From Margaritispora aquatica (taxonomy: Eukaryota > Ascomycota > Leotiomycetes > Helotiales > Discinellaceae), in contig VJWN01000005.1 of assembly GCA_007644065.1 (NCBI GenBank), positions 1,488,001 to 1,552,000 of the forward strand: a stretch of 64,000 nucleotides of DNA, in the 5' to 3' direction. Of this stretch, positions 24,692 to 37,537 are shown in pieces; within the stretch, counting starts at the first letter, position 1; every line of letters starts with the position of its first letter. The position numbers and the translations under genes were made by a program. Under the pieces are notes generated by a model. It was not told the origin of the DNA. It searched no databases and saw only the letters and a list, made by a program, of their open reading frames with translations.

Positions 24692-25231
24692 TGTATCATA
24701 GGCTCGTTATTGTTGAATGGACGTTGATATTTGTCGTATAGTTGTGGTATCTGCACGCTGCGTCGATTCGACTCCCTCGACTGTATGATTACAGAGTCTC
24801 TGAGATACTCGTTAATGTTGGCGAACAAATGAGCTCGAGGAATAATCTGAGGCATCATCATCTCGTGGTCTGACTTGTCAGGAAGGAGGCACTTGCCTAG
24901 CACCTCTTTTTTCTGCTTAGACCACAAATGTTTTGATTTAGAAAGAAGGAGGAAACCACAAAACCCATTGAGTATCAAGTTGTACTTGAGTACATGGTAA
25001 GAAAAGTCGTCTCATTCGTGATCTCCTCCCTAATATTGATCCCTATGCTTGGATCACATCCAGAATTGAACCCTATTTACACAACAGCCCTAATCCCACA
25101 TGGTATTTCCATCCGACGTCCCGTCCAACTTCGCCTCCAACCTGCGTGAAGTGACGCCGTACCCATGCTATGCTATATCAACACGCCAGAAACCAATACA
25201 AAGAAAATGATATATCCCTCTTCTACAGCCA
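24692..25231. other. Intergenic between IQGAP 3' end and GPI-protein start
   Basis: About 540 bp with no supported gene. It should contain the GPI-protein promoter and the IQGAP 3' UTR. Confidence 0.5.
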
Positions 25232-28200
25232 TCATCCGTCAGTTCTATAGAACTTCTTATACAGCAAATGCAAAAATAGATTCACGTTCAGCCTCATGCA
25301 CCCTTCAAAGAGATCCATGAATTGGTGATTGGCGAATTGAGCAGCAAGAAGAGAGTCCATGGGAACTTGAGCGCTGGCGCCTGGGATCTGAATGCTTCCT
25401 TTGCTCCCTTCAATAAAGAAAACACCAACTTCGTCACAAGAGATTGTGAGATTTATTTTATCCCATTCTCGGTCGGTGTATCCTTTCCAAGATACGAGAA
25501 CTCCTTTGTCGGAGAGAGTGTGAGCGGAGTACTTGAAGGAGCCGAATTTTGGCTTTCGGCCTGATCGTTCTAATTCTTTTTCGTGATTATATTGCTTGGT
25601 GAAGGGCATAAGGAATCGTTTTTTCCTGCATCATATTAGCATAAAATTGAAGTTTGATTTACAAGGTAACCATACCCTTTCTTTTGCAAGGTCATCATGG
25701 CTTGCTCGATGTAATTATCGTAGCTCTTGCGTTGAGACTCAAGCCAATCCGCTTTCTCGCCTAGATTTGCCAGTGTCATACGTACACCTTCTAACTCACG
25801 TTGTCGCTGGACTCGTCTTCGACTTTTAGTTCGGATGTCGAGGGCTATGGCATTCAAGATATCTTGATAGTGGTTTTGCCGAGAGATGCGTCCCATTTGC
25901 TCGAGTCTCATTATGTTCTCTAAGGCAGTCCTTTTCAGCTCTTTGTAAGACATGGACTTGATGTCGGTCAAGGTATTGACATCTGAATAGGCTCCGCGAG
26001 TATTGCTCCCAATCGCAAACTCCTCCCTCAGCAGTGCATGCCATTTCATGTCATCCTCGCGACTTATTGGACGAACCAGGATCTCCATTAGATTTGGACC
26101 TGACTGAACTCGGATGATATAAAGGACACAGCGCTTGGTTTCCATAAACAACGTCTTGACTTCAGCCTCGGGATCCTCAATGTCATGAAGCTTGGGATTC
26201 AAAGTCATCTGAATTTCAGTTGATGTGACTCCCAACATTTCGGTTTCATTGTTCTTTGCACTTCCGAGCTCTTGGACGATTTCTCGCAGCATATCATCAC
26301 GATTTGGACAGATATGAGGCAGGTCTGCAGAAATGTAGTGATGAATAGCGAAAATGTCTGCCATCTTGATATATAGAGTGGGCTTCGTCCGAGAATAGAG
26401 ATCGTTGAACTCATCGATATCGAAGGTGCTCTCGGCGTCAGGAACGGAAATAATATTCGAGAATGTCAATGTGATACGATCGATAGCATCAGTGACATAT
26501 GCATTAAGAGGCTGAAGGTAGATATTCTCGCCACCGAAGAGTTTGCCCGACGCAACTTGGCCCAGAACTTTCGCGACTTCACTGAGATTGCGCTTTTGGA
26601 GTGGAGTCAATTGCTTCTCAACGACACCCATGGTCTCTGGGGCCGTCAATGCAGGTTGCAAGTAGAACTTCCACAACCAATTTCCAACTATCCTAAGCAA
26701 GTGGTGTTGAGGTTCGCGAGGGAAATGTTGGTAAAGTGCTTCAAATACCTGTTGACAGATAAATCGAATACCATACGGCATTCTGTGCAGAAGCGCTTCT
26801 AGAGCGAGAAGGAATTGATCAGATATCTCGCGAAGATCACGCAAATGATCAATAAACATGTCTCTTGTTTCTGGATCTTTGATGGCAACCTCTCTTGGGA
26901 TGTCCAAAAGTCGCTGACTTGGTCGGCCTGTCCGAAGCTCTTCGTTATTGATTGCAGATCGATAAATCTGCATCGGGTCGCTCTCTAAGTCAAGAGCTGG
27001 ATCCTCAATGATATTGAGTTGGATCAAAGGGCCGAGGAGTTCACGAAGATACTTTCTGTCTCTTGGTGACCGGGTGTAGTTGGCAAGAAGTTTTGCCCAG
27101 AAAAAGTTGCCTCGTAGATATTCTTGAATAGAGGTAACGCCATCAACTTCCTCCTTTGCCGACCGTGCAAGGAGCTTGAGAAGGTAGTACTCCTCGCGAC
27201 GTTTTTGAGCATATCCAAACAAGCCCATCATCAGAGTCTCAATTCGCTTGCAATCCTTTTCAGCCGTTCCCTGCTCCCTCACTCGCTTAAAGAATCGCGC
27301 CAGGTATTGGGGCTGTGTTTGAAGGGTGAAAAATAGTTGCTGATAGGATTCGAGCTTTTTCCTCGAGTTTTTGTTCAAAGCTTTGAGGTCGAATTGATTT
27401 CCTGATACCATGGATGTATTCACGAGAAGATTGCCGGAGTGGCCACCAAAGTTTTTCTGGTGTTTCACCACCTCATCAAGTGTGATTTTGTTCTTGACAA
27501 GAAGCGCAATTTTGATATCTAGTTGGTCAATATATTGCTCAGCCATTTCATTTTGGCGAACTTGTTGAACAACTGTTTTGCGCATGCGCTCAAACTCGAT
27601 TTCCTCGTTAAAATCAAAATCGCTGTCGTTTAGCAAATGGACGAAGTTCTTGACTGTATTGACAGGGGGGTTCTTGCCAGTGGTCAAGCTCTTGTAAGCC
27701 TCTCCTTGTAGACGTCCACGGATGAAACTCTGAATTTTAACGACTTTTTGCATGTTTTCCTTGAAGAATCGTTGCTTTTCGGCGAATTTGGCCCGAACCA
27801 AGCACGCCTTTGCTGCGGCTTGGATGGCAACAATGGACTCCTCCTCAGCCTCCAATTCATTCAAGACCATTCCCACGTCGTTTCGGAGAAGGACAGCTCG
27901 AGCCCAAGATTGTAATTCTACAGTCGCTGGGTTATGAGTTTGTAGTTCATCCAAGACGATCTGAATCTTCTGTCGCTCCAAACATCCTCTCACCATAGCT
28001 TGTAGTTCAGTAATGACTAGAGTTTGAGCTGTAAGAGCGCTCTGATCAGCACCCAACCTTTGTCGCAGAAGCATTCCACGTATCAAAGATTGAGTTTGGA
28101 GAATTGTTGATTCCTCTTGCTGTAAACCATTTAGTGTATCCTGGACTTCACGGCGTGCTGCGGCAGCCCGAATGAAAGCCTGAACAGCTGCAATCTTAGG

Positions 28201-30246
28201 TGCATGGCTTTGAAGTTCTTTCTTCGTGATTTGGATTTGGCCCCGAACAAGTTGTCCCCTGGCTACTGCTTGAAGTGACCTCCAGATTGGAGCTGCAGCA
28301 TCTAGTGCCTGCCTTTGGCGAGAAAGCTGGTTTCTGACTAACAAGGCTCGTGCGAAACCTTGAAGAAGACTAATTGATTCCTCCTCGTGATACAGATCCT
28401 CGTGATCATCAGCTACAGCCTTTCTGAGTAGCATACCCCTAATAGCCGCCTGCAATTCCTTGACTGGTCCATCTGAACTCTTGGTTTCCTTGATCTGTGC
28501 AGTGACTGCTTTTCGTGCCATAAAGCCGCGAATAAAGGATTGAAATTCTTTGACAGCAGGAGTAGACTCCCTCAACTGTGACTTCGTTGTGCGTACTTGA
28601 TCTCGGGCTTTTCCAGCACGGAAGAGGCTTTGCAGCGTTAGCACCTCTTTCTCATGGCTTTTCCAGAATGATTCCGTATTGATCTGTCGCTGCCGTACCA
28701 GGAATCCTCGGGCACCACTTTGAAGGTTGATAGCGAATCGTCGCATGTCGAGTCGATATTGTGAGATTTGGCGAGCAAAGTCACCCCGGATCATGGATTG
28801 TAGTTCCACTATAAGGCCTTCTGCGTCCCAGAGTTGTTGCATTGTATCTCCCAGCTTCATACGCACCAAAGCACCACGCATTTGGCCTTGAAGGTCAACG
28901 ATTGAGTCTTCGTTCTCTCCCAATTCCCTCGCAATCCGTTCACTCTCAGTTTCGACTGGTTCAGGTTCCGGTTCCGGGGTTGGCTCAACTCCAAAATCTG
29001 CGCCCATGTTTCCAAAGCTCGGCATGCTAACGCCTGCTTTATCCAGGCCTTTCTGCATTTCTTCTAACTCATGATGTTCAAACTCGAGTTGACCAACAAG
29101 ATTTCCAATTCGAAAATCCACTATGCCATTGCGGAATAAAAGCCAGCTCAATGCGTGAATGCAGTATATGACTTTGGGTATATTTTTTTTTTCGTACAGA
29201 TCAATAAGTTCGAACCTGAACAAATCTGGCAGCTGAACCTTCGCGAGGTATTGGAAAAATATCGCTATATTGTCGGAATGTCGAAATTGGAGTTTTGGAT
29301 GATGGAATATGCGATATCGTTGGTTGGGATTGAGAGCTTCCACGATTTCCGCCAGTGTAACTCCATCTCTCAGCGCCTCTTCCAGTTGTACGATTGGGGG
29401 GATTTCCCTATGCAGAACATCCTCTATCCATTCTTTTGCTTCACCAATATGACACAGATACTCATATGCTTGGAGAAACTGTCGTTGCTTGTCCATCCAA
29501 TTCCGTCCTCCTAGTGAGTACTCAGTTTGCCTGCTGATAGCGACCGTATTATTCCCAGACTTTGCAAGATCACCTCGTTGAAGCTTTCTGCGTCCGTGCA
29601 TACCAACAACTTCCTGTGCTGGGCTGATGTTGAAATCTGCAGGTGATGCATTTTCGGCAAATTTGGAGAGAGTTCTTAGCTGACTTGTAGATGATCTTTG
29701 GAGTTGCTGGAGATCTGGTGCAGTCAGCGGACTATGTGGATGTTGTATGGTGTGACTTCGTGCTCCGCGGCTTATGGAATCGGCACGTCCTAAGACCATC
29801 GACTGAGGGCGGACTGGAGATGCTCGTAGACTTGGGTTTGTGCCATAATCCGCGAAGGATAGCTTGCTAACATCCATACTTTGACCTCGGACATGATAAC
29901 CAGGCTGTTCACGGCTCGTTGGAGGAGACTGTGCTGGAGGCTGAGGCAATGGTCTTAATGACTGACGGATGCTCTTGTATCGACTTTCTGGGCTCGATTC
30001 CACGCTTCCCAAGGGACTTTTTCTATTAAGTGACGGTGCCATTCCAGTTGCATCGCTCACGCCCCGTTTGTGCCCGCCGTATCCGCTGGAAGCAGTTGAA
30101 GAGAGCGTGCTTGTTCTGCTAAGCTCAAATATGCCAGAAGAATTCGAGTATCCTGAGGAAGTTGTTGAAGCATTTGATGGTTGTCTTTTGTTTTGAGAGA
30201 AATAATCAGTCGTCTGCGTTTGTCGAAGAGGATGCCGATACGACAT
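25232..30246 (-). CDS. IQGAP-type Ras GTPase-activating-like protein, cytokinesis scaffold, 1654 aa
   Basis: Exons 25676-30246 and 25232-25625 join through a 50-bp intron (25626-25675). The open frame begins one codon earlier at GTG; the ATG is 30246 (MSYRHPLRQ). Order: a Ser/Pro-rich disordered region (1-245), a calponin-homology actin-binding domain (about 255-375), about 14 IQ-like repeats of roughly 29 residues (about 440-870; pattern LQ..IRG...R), the Ras-GAP-related domain (about 1000-1350), and a RasGAP C-terminal domain reaching the second exon. Homologues are yeast Iqg1 and fission yeast Rng2. The family builds the actomyosin ring, binds calmodulin/myosin light chain through the IQ repeats, and links Rho-family GTPases to septation and polarity. 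Length is normal. The gene is divergent from IMP dehydrogenase. Confidence 0.96.
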
Positions 30247-31082
30247 CACGGCGTTTGAATATCTATTTCCGTGTGAGTATTCTCCCTGTCAAAACTACAC
30301 ATCTATGGCGTGTACATGGAATGGAGGTCGCCAGGCGGGCTGCGCAGAAATCGTTGAAGGTATAGTACAAAACTATGTTTTGGGTTCGAGGATGCGGGAA
30401 TCTTCTGTGAAGCAAACAACAAATTCAAGATGTTGGCGCGCAGCGCTACCACAGCACCAGGATCAAATTCAGCACAAAGTATTAAATATAGAGGGAGAAG
30501 ATTCCAAGTACGGTATTCAACCGGCAGCGAGCTTTCGGGGAGAGGGGTTGTGTTTGGAAGTTAAGAGCAGGGGAGGGGATGGAGTTGGAGAACAGAGCGC
30601 ATTGTTTACTTTCGCGGTTGCTAGGCAAAAAGAAAAGCAAGCGCGATGAACGTTAAGGTCTGGAGCACAAGGCACAACCTTGTTTTCCAACGCACAGCGC
30701 ATTATTATTGTAATTAATATAAATAGCTATAGATCAGGACATATGCATGAACTGTTGGAAAATCCAACGTTCAAGTATAATATCGTTTTCTATTATGGAT
30801 AGCTTGCAAGTTCCTATGAAAGCTATAAGTGCTGAAGTAAACATGCCGGAACATAGTTAATCCTTCACCCTCTGTAATCACCTGATTCACCGCCTTCGGC
30901 TGCTAGCGTCTTTGTCGTTGACCCACCTATTCATTATCGAAAAAAATTCCTCGAAGACTTTCTACTTCTTACTTGGGAGAAGGCAACTTCAACCCGTCGA
31001 CCATACATTGTAATCTGTATCTCTTGTGTCGACTATTCGATCCTTTACACCATTATTCTATATTCTACCCTCAAGATTGAAA
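30247..31082. promoter_or_regulatory. Shared divergent promoter region of IQGAP and IMP dehydrogenase
   Basis: The 836 bp between two divergent ATGs contains no supported gene. An AT-rich patch lies at about 30700-30800, and a pyrimidine-rich leader precedes the IMPDH start. Both genes are housekeeping, so the region probably holds two constitutive promoters. Confidence 0.5.
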
Positions 31083-32903
31083 ATGCCTTCCACAAACGGC
31101 ACCGCGGCGGCTCCCTCTCTCCTCTCAAAGAATGTCCTGCCCTTCGCATCTGCGCTGAAAGTTCTCGGCGAGTACGAAGAACGCGATGGGCTGGACATTC
31201 AAAGTCTCATGGACTCTAAGAAGCATGGTGGTTTGACCTACAACGATTTTCTTGTTCTCCCGGGTTACATTGGCTTTGCTGCTTCAGAAGTTGTCCTGGA
31301 CTCTCCAGTCACAAAGCGCATCACCCTTAAGACTCCATTTGTCTCCTCCCCCATGGACACTGTCACAGAGCACGAAATGGCTATCTCAATGGCTCTACAA
31401 GGTGGCCTTGGTGTCATTCACCACAACTGTTCTGCCGACGAGCAGGCCGAAATGGTCCAAAAGGTCAAGAGATACGAGAACGGTTTCATCATTGACCCCG
31501 TTGTCTTGAGTCGCACCACAACTGTAGGGGAAGCAAAGGCTTTGAAGGAGAAGTGGGGTTTCGGTGGTTTCCCTGTCACTGGTAAGCTTTATCTCCATAT
31601 TTCATTTATTCACGCTTTCATGATTAATACAACAAACTCAATAACTTTCGTTCATCCGTATTGACCTCACGGTCATGTGGAAAAACATATGCTCTTTATG
31701 ATTCAAGCATTCAAGATACCAGAGTCCGGATTTTTGGCCAGTCCAACTGCTGACTTGTGAACAGAGACGGGGAAGATGGGCTCCAAGCTTGTCGGCATTG
31801 TCACCAACAGAGATATTCAATTTGAAGACGACTACAGCCTTCCTGTTTCCAAGGTTATGGTCACGGACTTGATCACCGCCGCTGCCGGAACTACACTCAT
31901 TGAAGCCAACGAGATCCTTGCCAAATCAAAGAAGGGAAAGCTCCCAATCATTGATGCTCACGGCAATCTTGTCTCCATGATCTCACGATCTGACTTGACC
32001 AAGAATTTGCATTTCCCTCTTGCCTCAAAGCTCCCAGATTCCAAGCAACTGATCTGTGCTGCCGCCATTGGTACGCGCCCAGAGGATAAAACCCGTCTCG
32101 AGAAGCTAGTTGCTGCAGGTTTGGATATTGTCATTCTGGACAGCAGCCAAGGAAATAGTATGTACCAAATCGAGATGGTCAAGTACGTCAAGGAGAAATA
32201 CCCTGGTCTTGATGTCATCGGAGGGAACGTTGTTACCCGCGAGCAAGCTGCTTCTTTGATCGTTGCTGGTGTAGATGGGCTCCGCATTGGTATGGGAAGC
32301 GGCAGTGCTTGTATCACACAAGAAGTCATGGCTGTCGGTCGACCTCAAGCAGCAGCTGTCTACAATGTCAGCTCTTTCGCCGCCAAGTTCGGTGTTCCTT
32401 GCATGGCCGACGGTGGTATTCAGAATGTAGGTCACATTGTCAAGGGTCTTGCCTTAGGAGCTACAACTATCATGATGGGTGGCCTTCTGGCAGGTACTAC
32501 CGAGTCACCCGGAACTTCTTTCGTCAGTCGTGAGGGCAAATTGGTCAAGGCTTACCGTGGCATGGGAAGCATTGATGCTATGCAAGACAAAAAGGCTGGT
32601 GCTGGAGCTAAGAATAGTCAAGCTAGCAATGCTGGGACTGCTCGCTACTTCTCAGAAGGCGATAGCGTCCTTGTTGCCCAGGGTGTGTCTGGTGCCGTTG
32701 CCCATAGAGGTTCGGTCACTAAGTTTGTTCCTTACCTTGCCGCTGGCTTAAAGCACTCTCTCCAAGATTGTGGACAAAAGAGCTTGACTGCTCTCCATGA
32801 GAGCGTTTCGGAAGGAACTACAAGATTTGAGATTAGAACTGCCAGTGCCCAACTCGAAGGTGGTGTTAATATGGAAAGTTATGAGAAGAAGCTTTATGCT
32901 TAG
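31083..32903 (+). CDS. Inosine-5'-monophosphate dehydrogenase, two exons, 545 aa
   Basis: Exons 31083-31581 and 31765-32903 join across a 183-bp intron to give [18 protein letters not shown]. The enzyme oxidises IMP to XMP with NAD+, the rate-limiting step of GTP synthesis, and is the target of mycophenolic acid. The TIM-barrel catalytic domain is interrupted by a CBS pair ([11 protein letters not shown] and [10 protein letters not shown] regions). The catalytic cysteine is Cys349, codon 32310-32312, in [13 protein letters not shown], and the flap motif YRGMGS is present. The C-terminus carries KFVPYLAAG and ends SYEKKLYA as in eukaryotic enzymes. The frame is open upstream of the ATG but has no earlier ATG. 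Length and motifs are normal; this is a functional housekeeping copy. Confidence 0.97.
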
Positions 32904-33572
32904 ACAGAGCCTCGCGAGGGGATATGGGAATTCTGGGTTACAAAAGAGGTTTGCGGAAAATTCTCGGATTTTGGGGAGTTTTTGGCGATACGGGTTGGGC
33001 TGTGTGGCATTCTTGCCTTGATGACTACCTATGCAGTGAGATGAATGAAAAGCATCCAACAGTCTGATTTGATTGCCTCGTGATTATCATTGTGTGTTTC
33101 TCGGGCCTGGATATTTCTCCTCTGATAGCTTGCTTGGCCTTTGGCTGTGCTTCCGAGTAACCGTAACACTGGGGTCACTTTCTTGACTTAAGTGGGTCTT
33201 GGACGGGATGATGATGCTATTCAATCGAATCCCCACCGCCAGTGGTAGTTCGTCTAAGTCCCAAGACACCCGAACTTCTTCGCTACTCAAGGGATATTCT
33301 CCACTGTGTGTAGAAGAGCACTGTCATAGGGCTGACGATTCCACTATCTCTTGCCTAGAAGTCATGCGTCCGGTACATAATCTAGCATTATACTGCGATG
33401 TGGGGTAGAACACTAGTTAATTATCTAGTTGCCAGGTGCTCCGCGAGAATGGTTTGAAGGGGAAGTTATAAGAAAAGTTTCCCCGGATTTCCTGGCGCAG
33501 ACCTGTATCTCCAGACAGTTCTCTTCCACTCGCTCAGTTGGTTCTAATCCTTATTCAGAGAGCATTTACAAT
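32904..33572. other. Intergenic downstream of IMP dehydrogenase
   Basis: About 670 bp. The frame of the following gene is open back to 33429 but only from a TTG codon. No gene is supported here. Confidence 0.5.
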
Positions 33573-34445
33573 ATGGGTATCTCTAGCTCCAAATGCAAAT
33601 GTCATGAGCCATTGGAGCCAGATACACTGGTCTTGTCCCCAGTCATAACATCCGAGCTGCCTGCTCCTGACTTACCTCCTCCAACATACGACGAAGCATT
33701 GGAAACCGTTCCAGGTCCGTCGGTACTTAATCTTGAGCACGAGCTTGATGCTTCGTACGAAACACTGTATTCACCTCCATTGCATAGAACCCAGTCTCCG
33801 AGATTAACGAGTCACCCAACCAACGGCCATTCAGCTTTTGGTAATAGTATCTCACGAACCAAGCCAACTTTGCCAACTGGAAATGGCATGAGATCACACT
33901 TACCGCATGGCCGGCCAGCACATCATGTACATAGTCCTCATACGCACGCACGTCCACCTGCCAGGACACATCACCATAATCATCCAAGATGTAATCGAAA
34001 GAAATGTCGAAATGCTCTAGCTCGTAATACCGCACCTGTACTAGCACCACGTTTCCAACGAATCTCACGCCCTGCAGTGTCCTCAGAATCACCAAGCTCC
34101 CAGTATAAAGCTATCTACGCTTCTTCCATCCCCACCGGTGACTGGGGAGAATATCAGTGCCGCACATGGCTGACATTGATTCTCAACGAACGATGTGGCC
34201 ATCGACGTGGCCATGCTGCAACGCTTGTCAACAGGTTCGTTTTGGGTGATTTCACTGGTGTGGATCTTTACCTGCAAGACCTCCATACCTGGGAATTGTA
34301 CTTGGGAGAGAGTGATGGGCGGAAGGTTTACTATCATATCAAGTACTTGAGGGAGCAGAAGCAAGCGGGAAGCAAGATGAAGAAAACTAAACAGGCTAAT
34401 GGGATGGGATGGGTGCAGAAGAGGGATTATTTGATCGATACTTGA
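33573..34445 (+). CDS. Predicted N-myristoylated/palmitoylated PPxY protein of unknown function, 290 aa
   Basis: This is a single exon starting at the first ATG. The N-terminus MGISSSKCKC fits the myristoylation pattern very well (Gly2, Ser6, Lys7), with Cys8 and Cys10 placed for palmitoylation. DLPPPTYDEAL at about residues 34-44 contains PPTY, a PPxY ligand for WW domains such as those of Rsp5/NEDD4 ubiquitin ligases. Next is a long disordered region with a histidine-rich patch (HHVHSPHTHARPP) and a Cys/Arg cluster (CNRKKCRNALAR). The C-terminal 100 residues look folded (WGEYQCRTWLTLILNERCG to VYYHIKYLREQ). I do not recognise that domain. Predicted peripheral protein of the plasma or endosomal membrane, possibly an adaptor for ubiquitylation; this is inferred from the motifs. 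Confidence 0.78.
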   Translation: MGISSSKCKCHEPLEPDTLVLSPVITSELPAPDLPPPTYDEALETVPGPSVLNLEHELDASYETLYSPPLHRTQSPRLTSHPTNGHSAFGNSISRTKPTLPTGNGMRSHLPHGRPAHHVHSPHTHARPPARTHHHNHPRCNRKKCRNALARNTAPVLAPRFQRISRPAVSSESPSSQYKAIYASSIPTGDWGEYQCRTWLTLILNERCGHRRGHAATLVNRFVLGDFTGVDLYLQDLHTWELYLGESDGRKVYYHIKYLREQKQAGSKMKKTKQANGMGWVQKRDYLIDT

Positions 34446-35401
34446 TCTTTGGAAGCAAATAATGACAGGAATAGGGTGGGATTTGAGGCGTAAGAAGTCC
34501 ATTCTGGTGCAGCTCCTTGCGGAAATTTAAGCTGCAGAACTTAACATTTATAGATGAACATCTTCATGGTGGTTTTTGGGCAAATACACCGAATTTGAGA
34601 TGGATGGGTAGAAGATGGAAAAGATATTTGCAGCCAAATGTTTGGATTGAATCAATATTTTGACTTGCTGAAATCCTCATCCCGGACTCTAGATATGTAG
34701 AATCATCTGTGTCAAAGTTCAACTAAACTGCACACATATGACCATGCTCGCATCCTTACTTGATCCTCGAATATCGCCAAGGTAGGTTATCAGCTCCTCC
34801 ACCTCATCTTAAATCACTCTTCCACGATTTGGTGTTTACGTTGTCGCTGCTTCCCTCGCGATCATTGGTTTAACTTCTCCACACACGTGATATTCTCATG
34901 TTATTGAGCTTTCGTTGCTCTCTATAGAACGAATCTAGATGTGGTCCTCTCTCATAAGTTCACGAGCTCCAAATTGAAAGAATTTCCATGTAATGTCGCC
35001 AATATTCAACAAACTGATTACTCTTGAAACTATTCACATTAGCAAATCATCATTATCTTAGCTAATTAGGAATACATAAAATCCTCAGATTAACATAGAT
35101 GGTTTGTTTACTCAAATACTTGACGTATGTCAGACTCAGGTACCAAAGGCTTGGCATGATCGCCCACAGGCATCAAAGCCCCAGTGCCCCCACTTTTCAG
35201 TTCTGTGGCTGTGATTCTGTCAGCTGGTAATCACTTCCTCACAACAAAACAACGCCCGGCTTCTTCTGTAGCTCAAGTAAGTGCAAATAATAGGCACCTT
35301 ATATCAATCTTTCAAGTTCATTTATATCTATATCTGATCCCTACAGAAACATAATCCAACGGGATTTTATTGTTTCCACTTATTGTAAAAAAAATAAAAA
35401 A
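34446..35401. other. Intergenic upstream of the Zn2Cys6 factor
   Basis: About 950 bp, AT-rich towards the right end, with an A-rich run (taaaaaaaataaaaaaatg) at the start codon of the transcription factor. No gene seen. Confidence 0.5.
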
Positions 35402-37537
35402 ATGTCGACCTCGCAACCCTCGAAACGCAGCCTTGGTCTTTCAGAAGCCGAGAGGCCTTCTTCTAAGCGCAGGATACGGTCATGTGAGGAGTGTCGAAGA
35501 TTGAAGACAAGATGTGAGATACAAGCTTCACATACAGTGTGTCATCGCTGCAAAGTACTCAAGTTAGTTGCTGTCAACCCGTGATAAAATGGTCCCATTC
35601 TGATGAATTAGATTAGAATGTTCACTTGAGACATCCCAAGGCCCTTTGCCAGAATCTCCGAAAGAGCCTCATACGCCAACTCAGCCATCATGCGACTGTA
35701 GCGATAGGTAATCTTCATACTCCTTGCCAAAGAGTCGTGCTGACTGATGCTCAGAATGCTAGCACTCGAGAGTTCGGTCAATCAGATCAGAGAATTGTTG
35801 GAGAAGAGGCTGCCTGAAGTTGATGCATCTAGTCCGCGTTCCAGTAGAAAGCATACGACTGCTTACAATGATGGCCGAACTTCCCCGCGAGCACCACTGC
35901 AGGTAGCGCAAAATGGAGCCCCGTTGATCGCGGATCGAAACTCAAGAATGGCACCAATGAGTTTGATCCGCGACATGAAGACGCATATCCTTGGTACTGA
36001 GCAGGACAGTCATGATAGCGATATATCTGAGGATATTGTAGCTAAGGGTATCATTACGGAAGAGATGACTAGGACTTTAGCAGCTGGGTATGTGACTATA
36101 CCCCAATTAAGAACTTAACTGATCAAATAGCTTCACGCTTTTATCCCGCCGTTGGTTATTCATGAAATCCTCCAACCCAATGTCTATCCGACAGAAGTCG
36201 CCGCTTCTATTCGCAAGTTGTGTACTAGCAGGCCTGCACATCAATCCTAGGCTGCATGGTTCCAACGTCCACCAAGCTCTGTATCGCCATGTTAGTGGCC
36301 TGCTAGGCAAATCGATGCTGGTATCGCCTTTGTCAATCGAGTCTATTCAAGCTATGTTCATATTTTCGATGTGGAATTTAGTACCGAACAAGGATACAGA
36401 GCACATTGATACATGGCTTTTATCTGGCATGGCTGCGATGCACGGAATGCTCGCTGTCAATTTTGAACAATTGGTGCAGGGACCTAGGGATGGGAAGGTC
36501 GATAACAGATCATACGAAGTGATTCGGACCTGGAATTTAATCTGCTTAATTCACCTTCAGTATGTACCTCGGATGCACAATCTCAGCTTTCCTTATGCAA
36601 GATGCACAGTTTCACTGACCAAGCAATAGGTTTTCTGTAGGCACCGGGCGACCTCCTGTGATCTGGCATCAATACTTAAAGCAGTGCGATAGCATCTTAA
36701 GCTTCCCATCTTACGATTATAGAGACAAAATGGTTGCTGCAGGTGTACGACTTTACGATTCCTTATGTAGACTTGTAAATTCAGACTCTGTACAAACAGA
36801 CAGTCTGATATGGGACGAAATTGATGACTGGAAGACTAGTTGTGGGCAATTCTTCGGTACAATATAAAATTGCGGGTACTCTTGAATCTGTTTTACTGAC
36901 ACAAATTCCAGATCTCGATTCTTCAAAACCTTTGCGATTTGCATATTCTTGTTCTTATCTCATCCTCACTCGCCACACACTCAAACACCTGAGCGAATCT
37001 CCGTCTAATTTATCATCACGAAATAGCAGCATTGAGGCAGAAAATTATATCCAGCTTGCCATAAAGCACGCACGTAGTATCCTCACGTTATTTGCTGACA
37101 TGTCTGTCCTCACCGATCATGTACGCCCTGCCTATGAAAACTTGCTTTGCTCTTACGCCATGGTCACTTTATCTGAATTCGCCTCTTACCTAGATGATCT
37201 GAAAGCAACCTTGGGTCTCATGGAGACAGCATACTCACATGTTCAACTTGGAGGCAAGGCGGAGCCGGTAAGTAGGTGGGCATTACATGTGCTACGAAAG
37301 TTCGCGATGGATGAGCAGAAAAGCGAGGTCGTTCCTCAGGTACAACCACAGACCCAGCCTCAGATCCAACCAAGTAGCAACGATGTTTCAACTATTGGTT
37401 TCGTTGACCAGAGTTTCGCCATTCATATCGATGATGAGAGCATATTACTCCCTGGTGGCTACGATTTCCAGTGGGGTAGTGCAGAATTTGGGTACCTGGA
37501 GTTTCCATCTCTGGGGAACGTGTTTGAAGGATGTTGA
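35402..37537 (+). CDS. Zn2Cys6 fungal transcription factor, six exons, 623 aa
   Basis: Exons 35402-35562, 35612-35707, 35755-36087, 36131-36559, 36630-36856 and 36912-37537 join in phase to 624 codons. The DNA-binding cluster is Cys28, 31, 38, 47, 50 and 57 (SCEECRRLKTRC ... CHRCKVLKLEC), so intron 1 falls inside the motif before the sixth cysteine. A short coiled-coil linker follows (ALESSVNQIRELLEKR). The middle region resembles the fungal-specific factor domain (FASCVLAGLHINPRLHG, LQFSVGTGRPPVI). A Gln/Pro patch (VPQVQPQTQPQIQP) and an acidic tail near the C-terminus may activate transcription. It is nuclear and probably binds CGG-containing sites. The fourth junction rests on a 43-bp intron (36088-36130) and is the weakest. 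Adjacency to the P450 suggests, without proving, that it regulates it. Confidence 0.88.

Noticed and set aside
33429..33572. 48-codon N-terminal extension of the PPxY protein
   Set aside because: It begins at TTG and would bury the ideal myristoylation start at 33573.
35041..35400. Upstream exon for the transcription factor
   Set aside because: The ATG at 35402 begins directly before the zinc cluster and no upstream in-frame coding or splice signal is visible.
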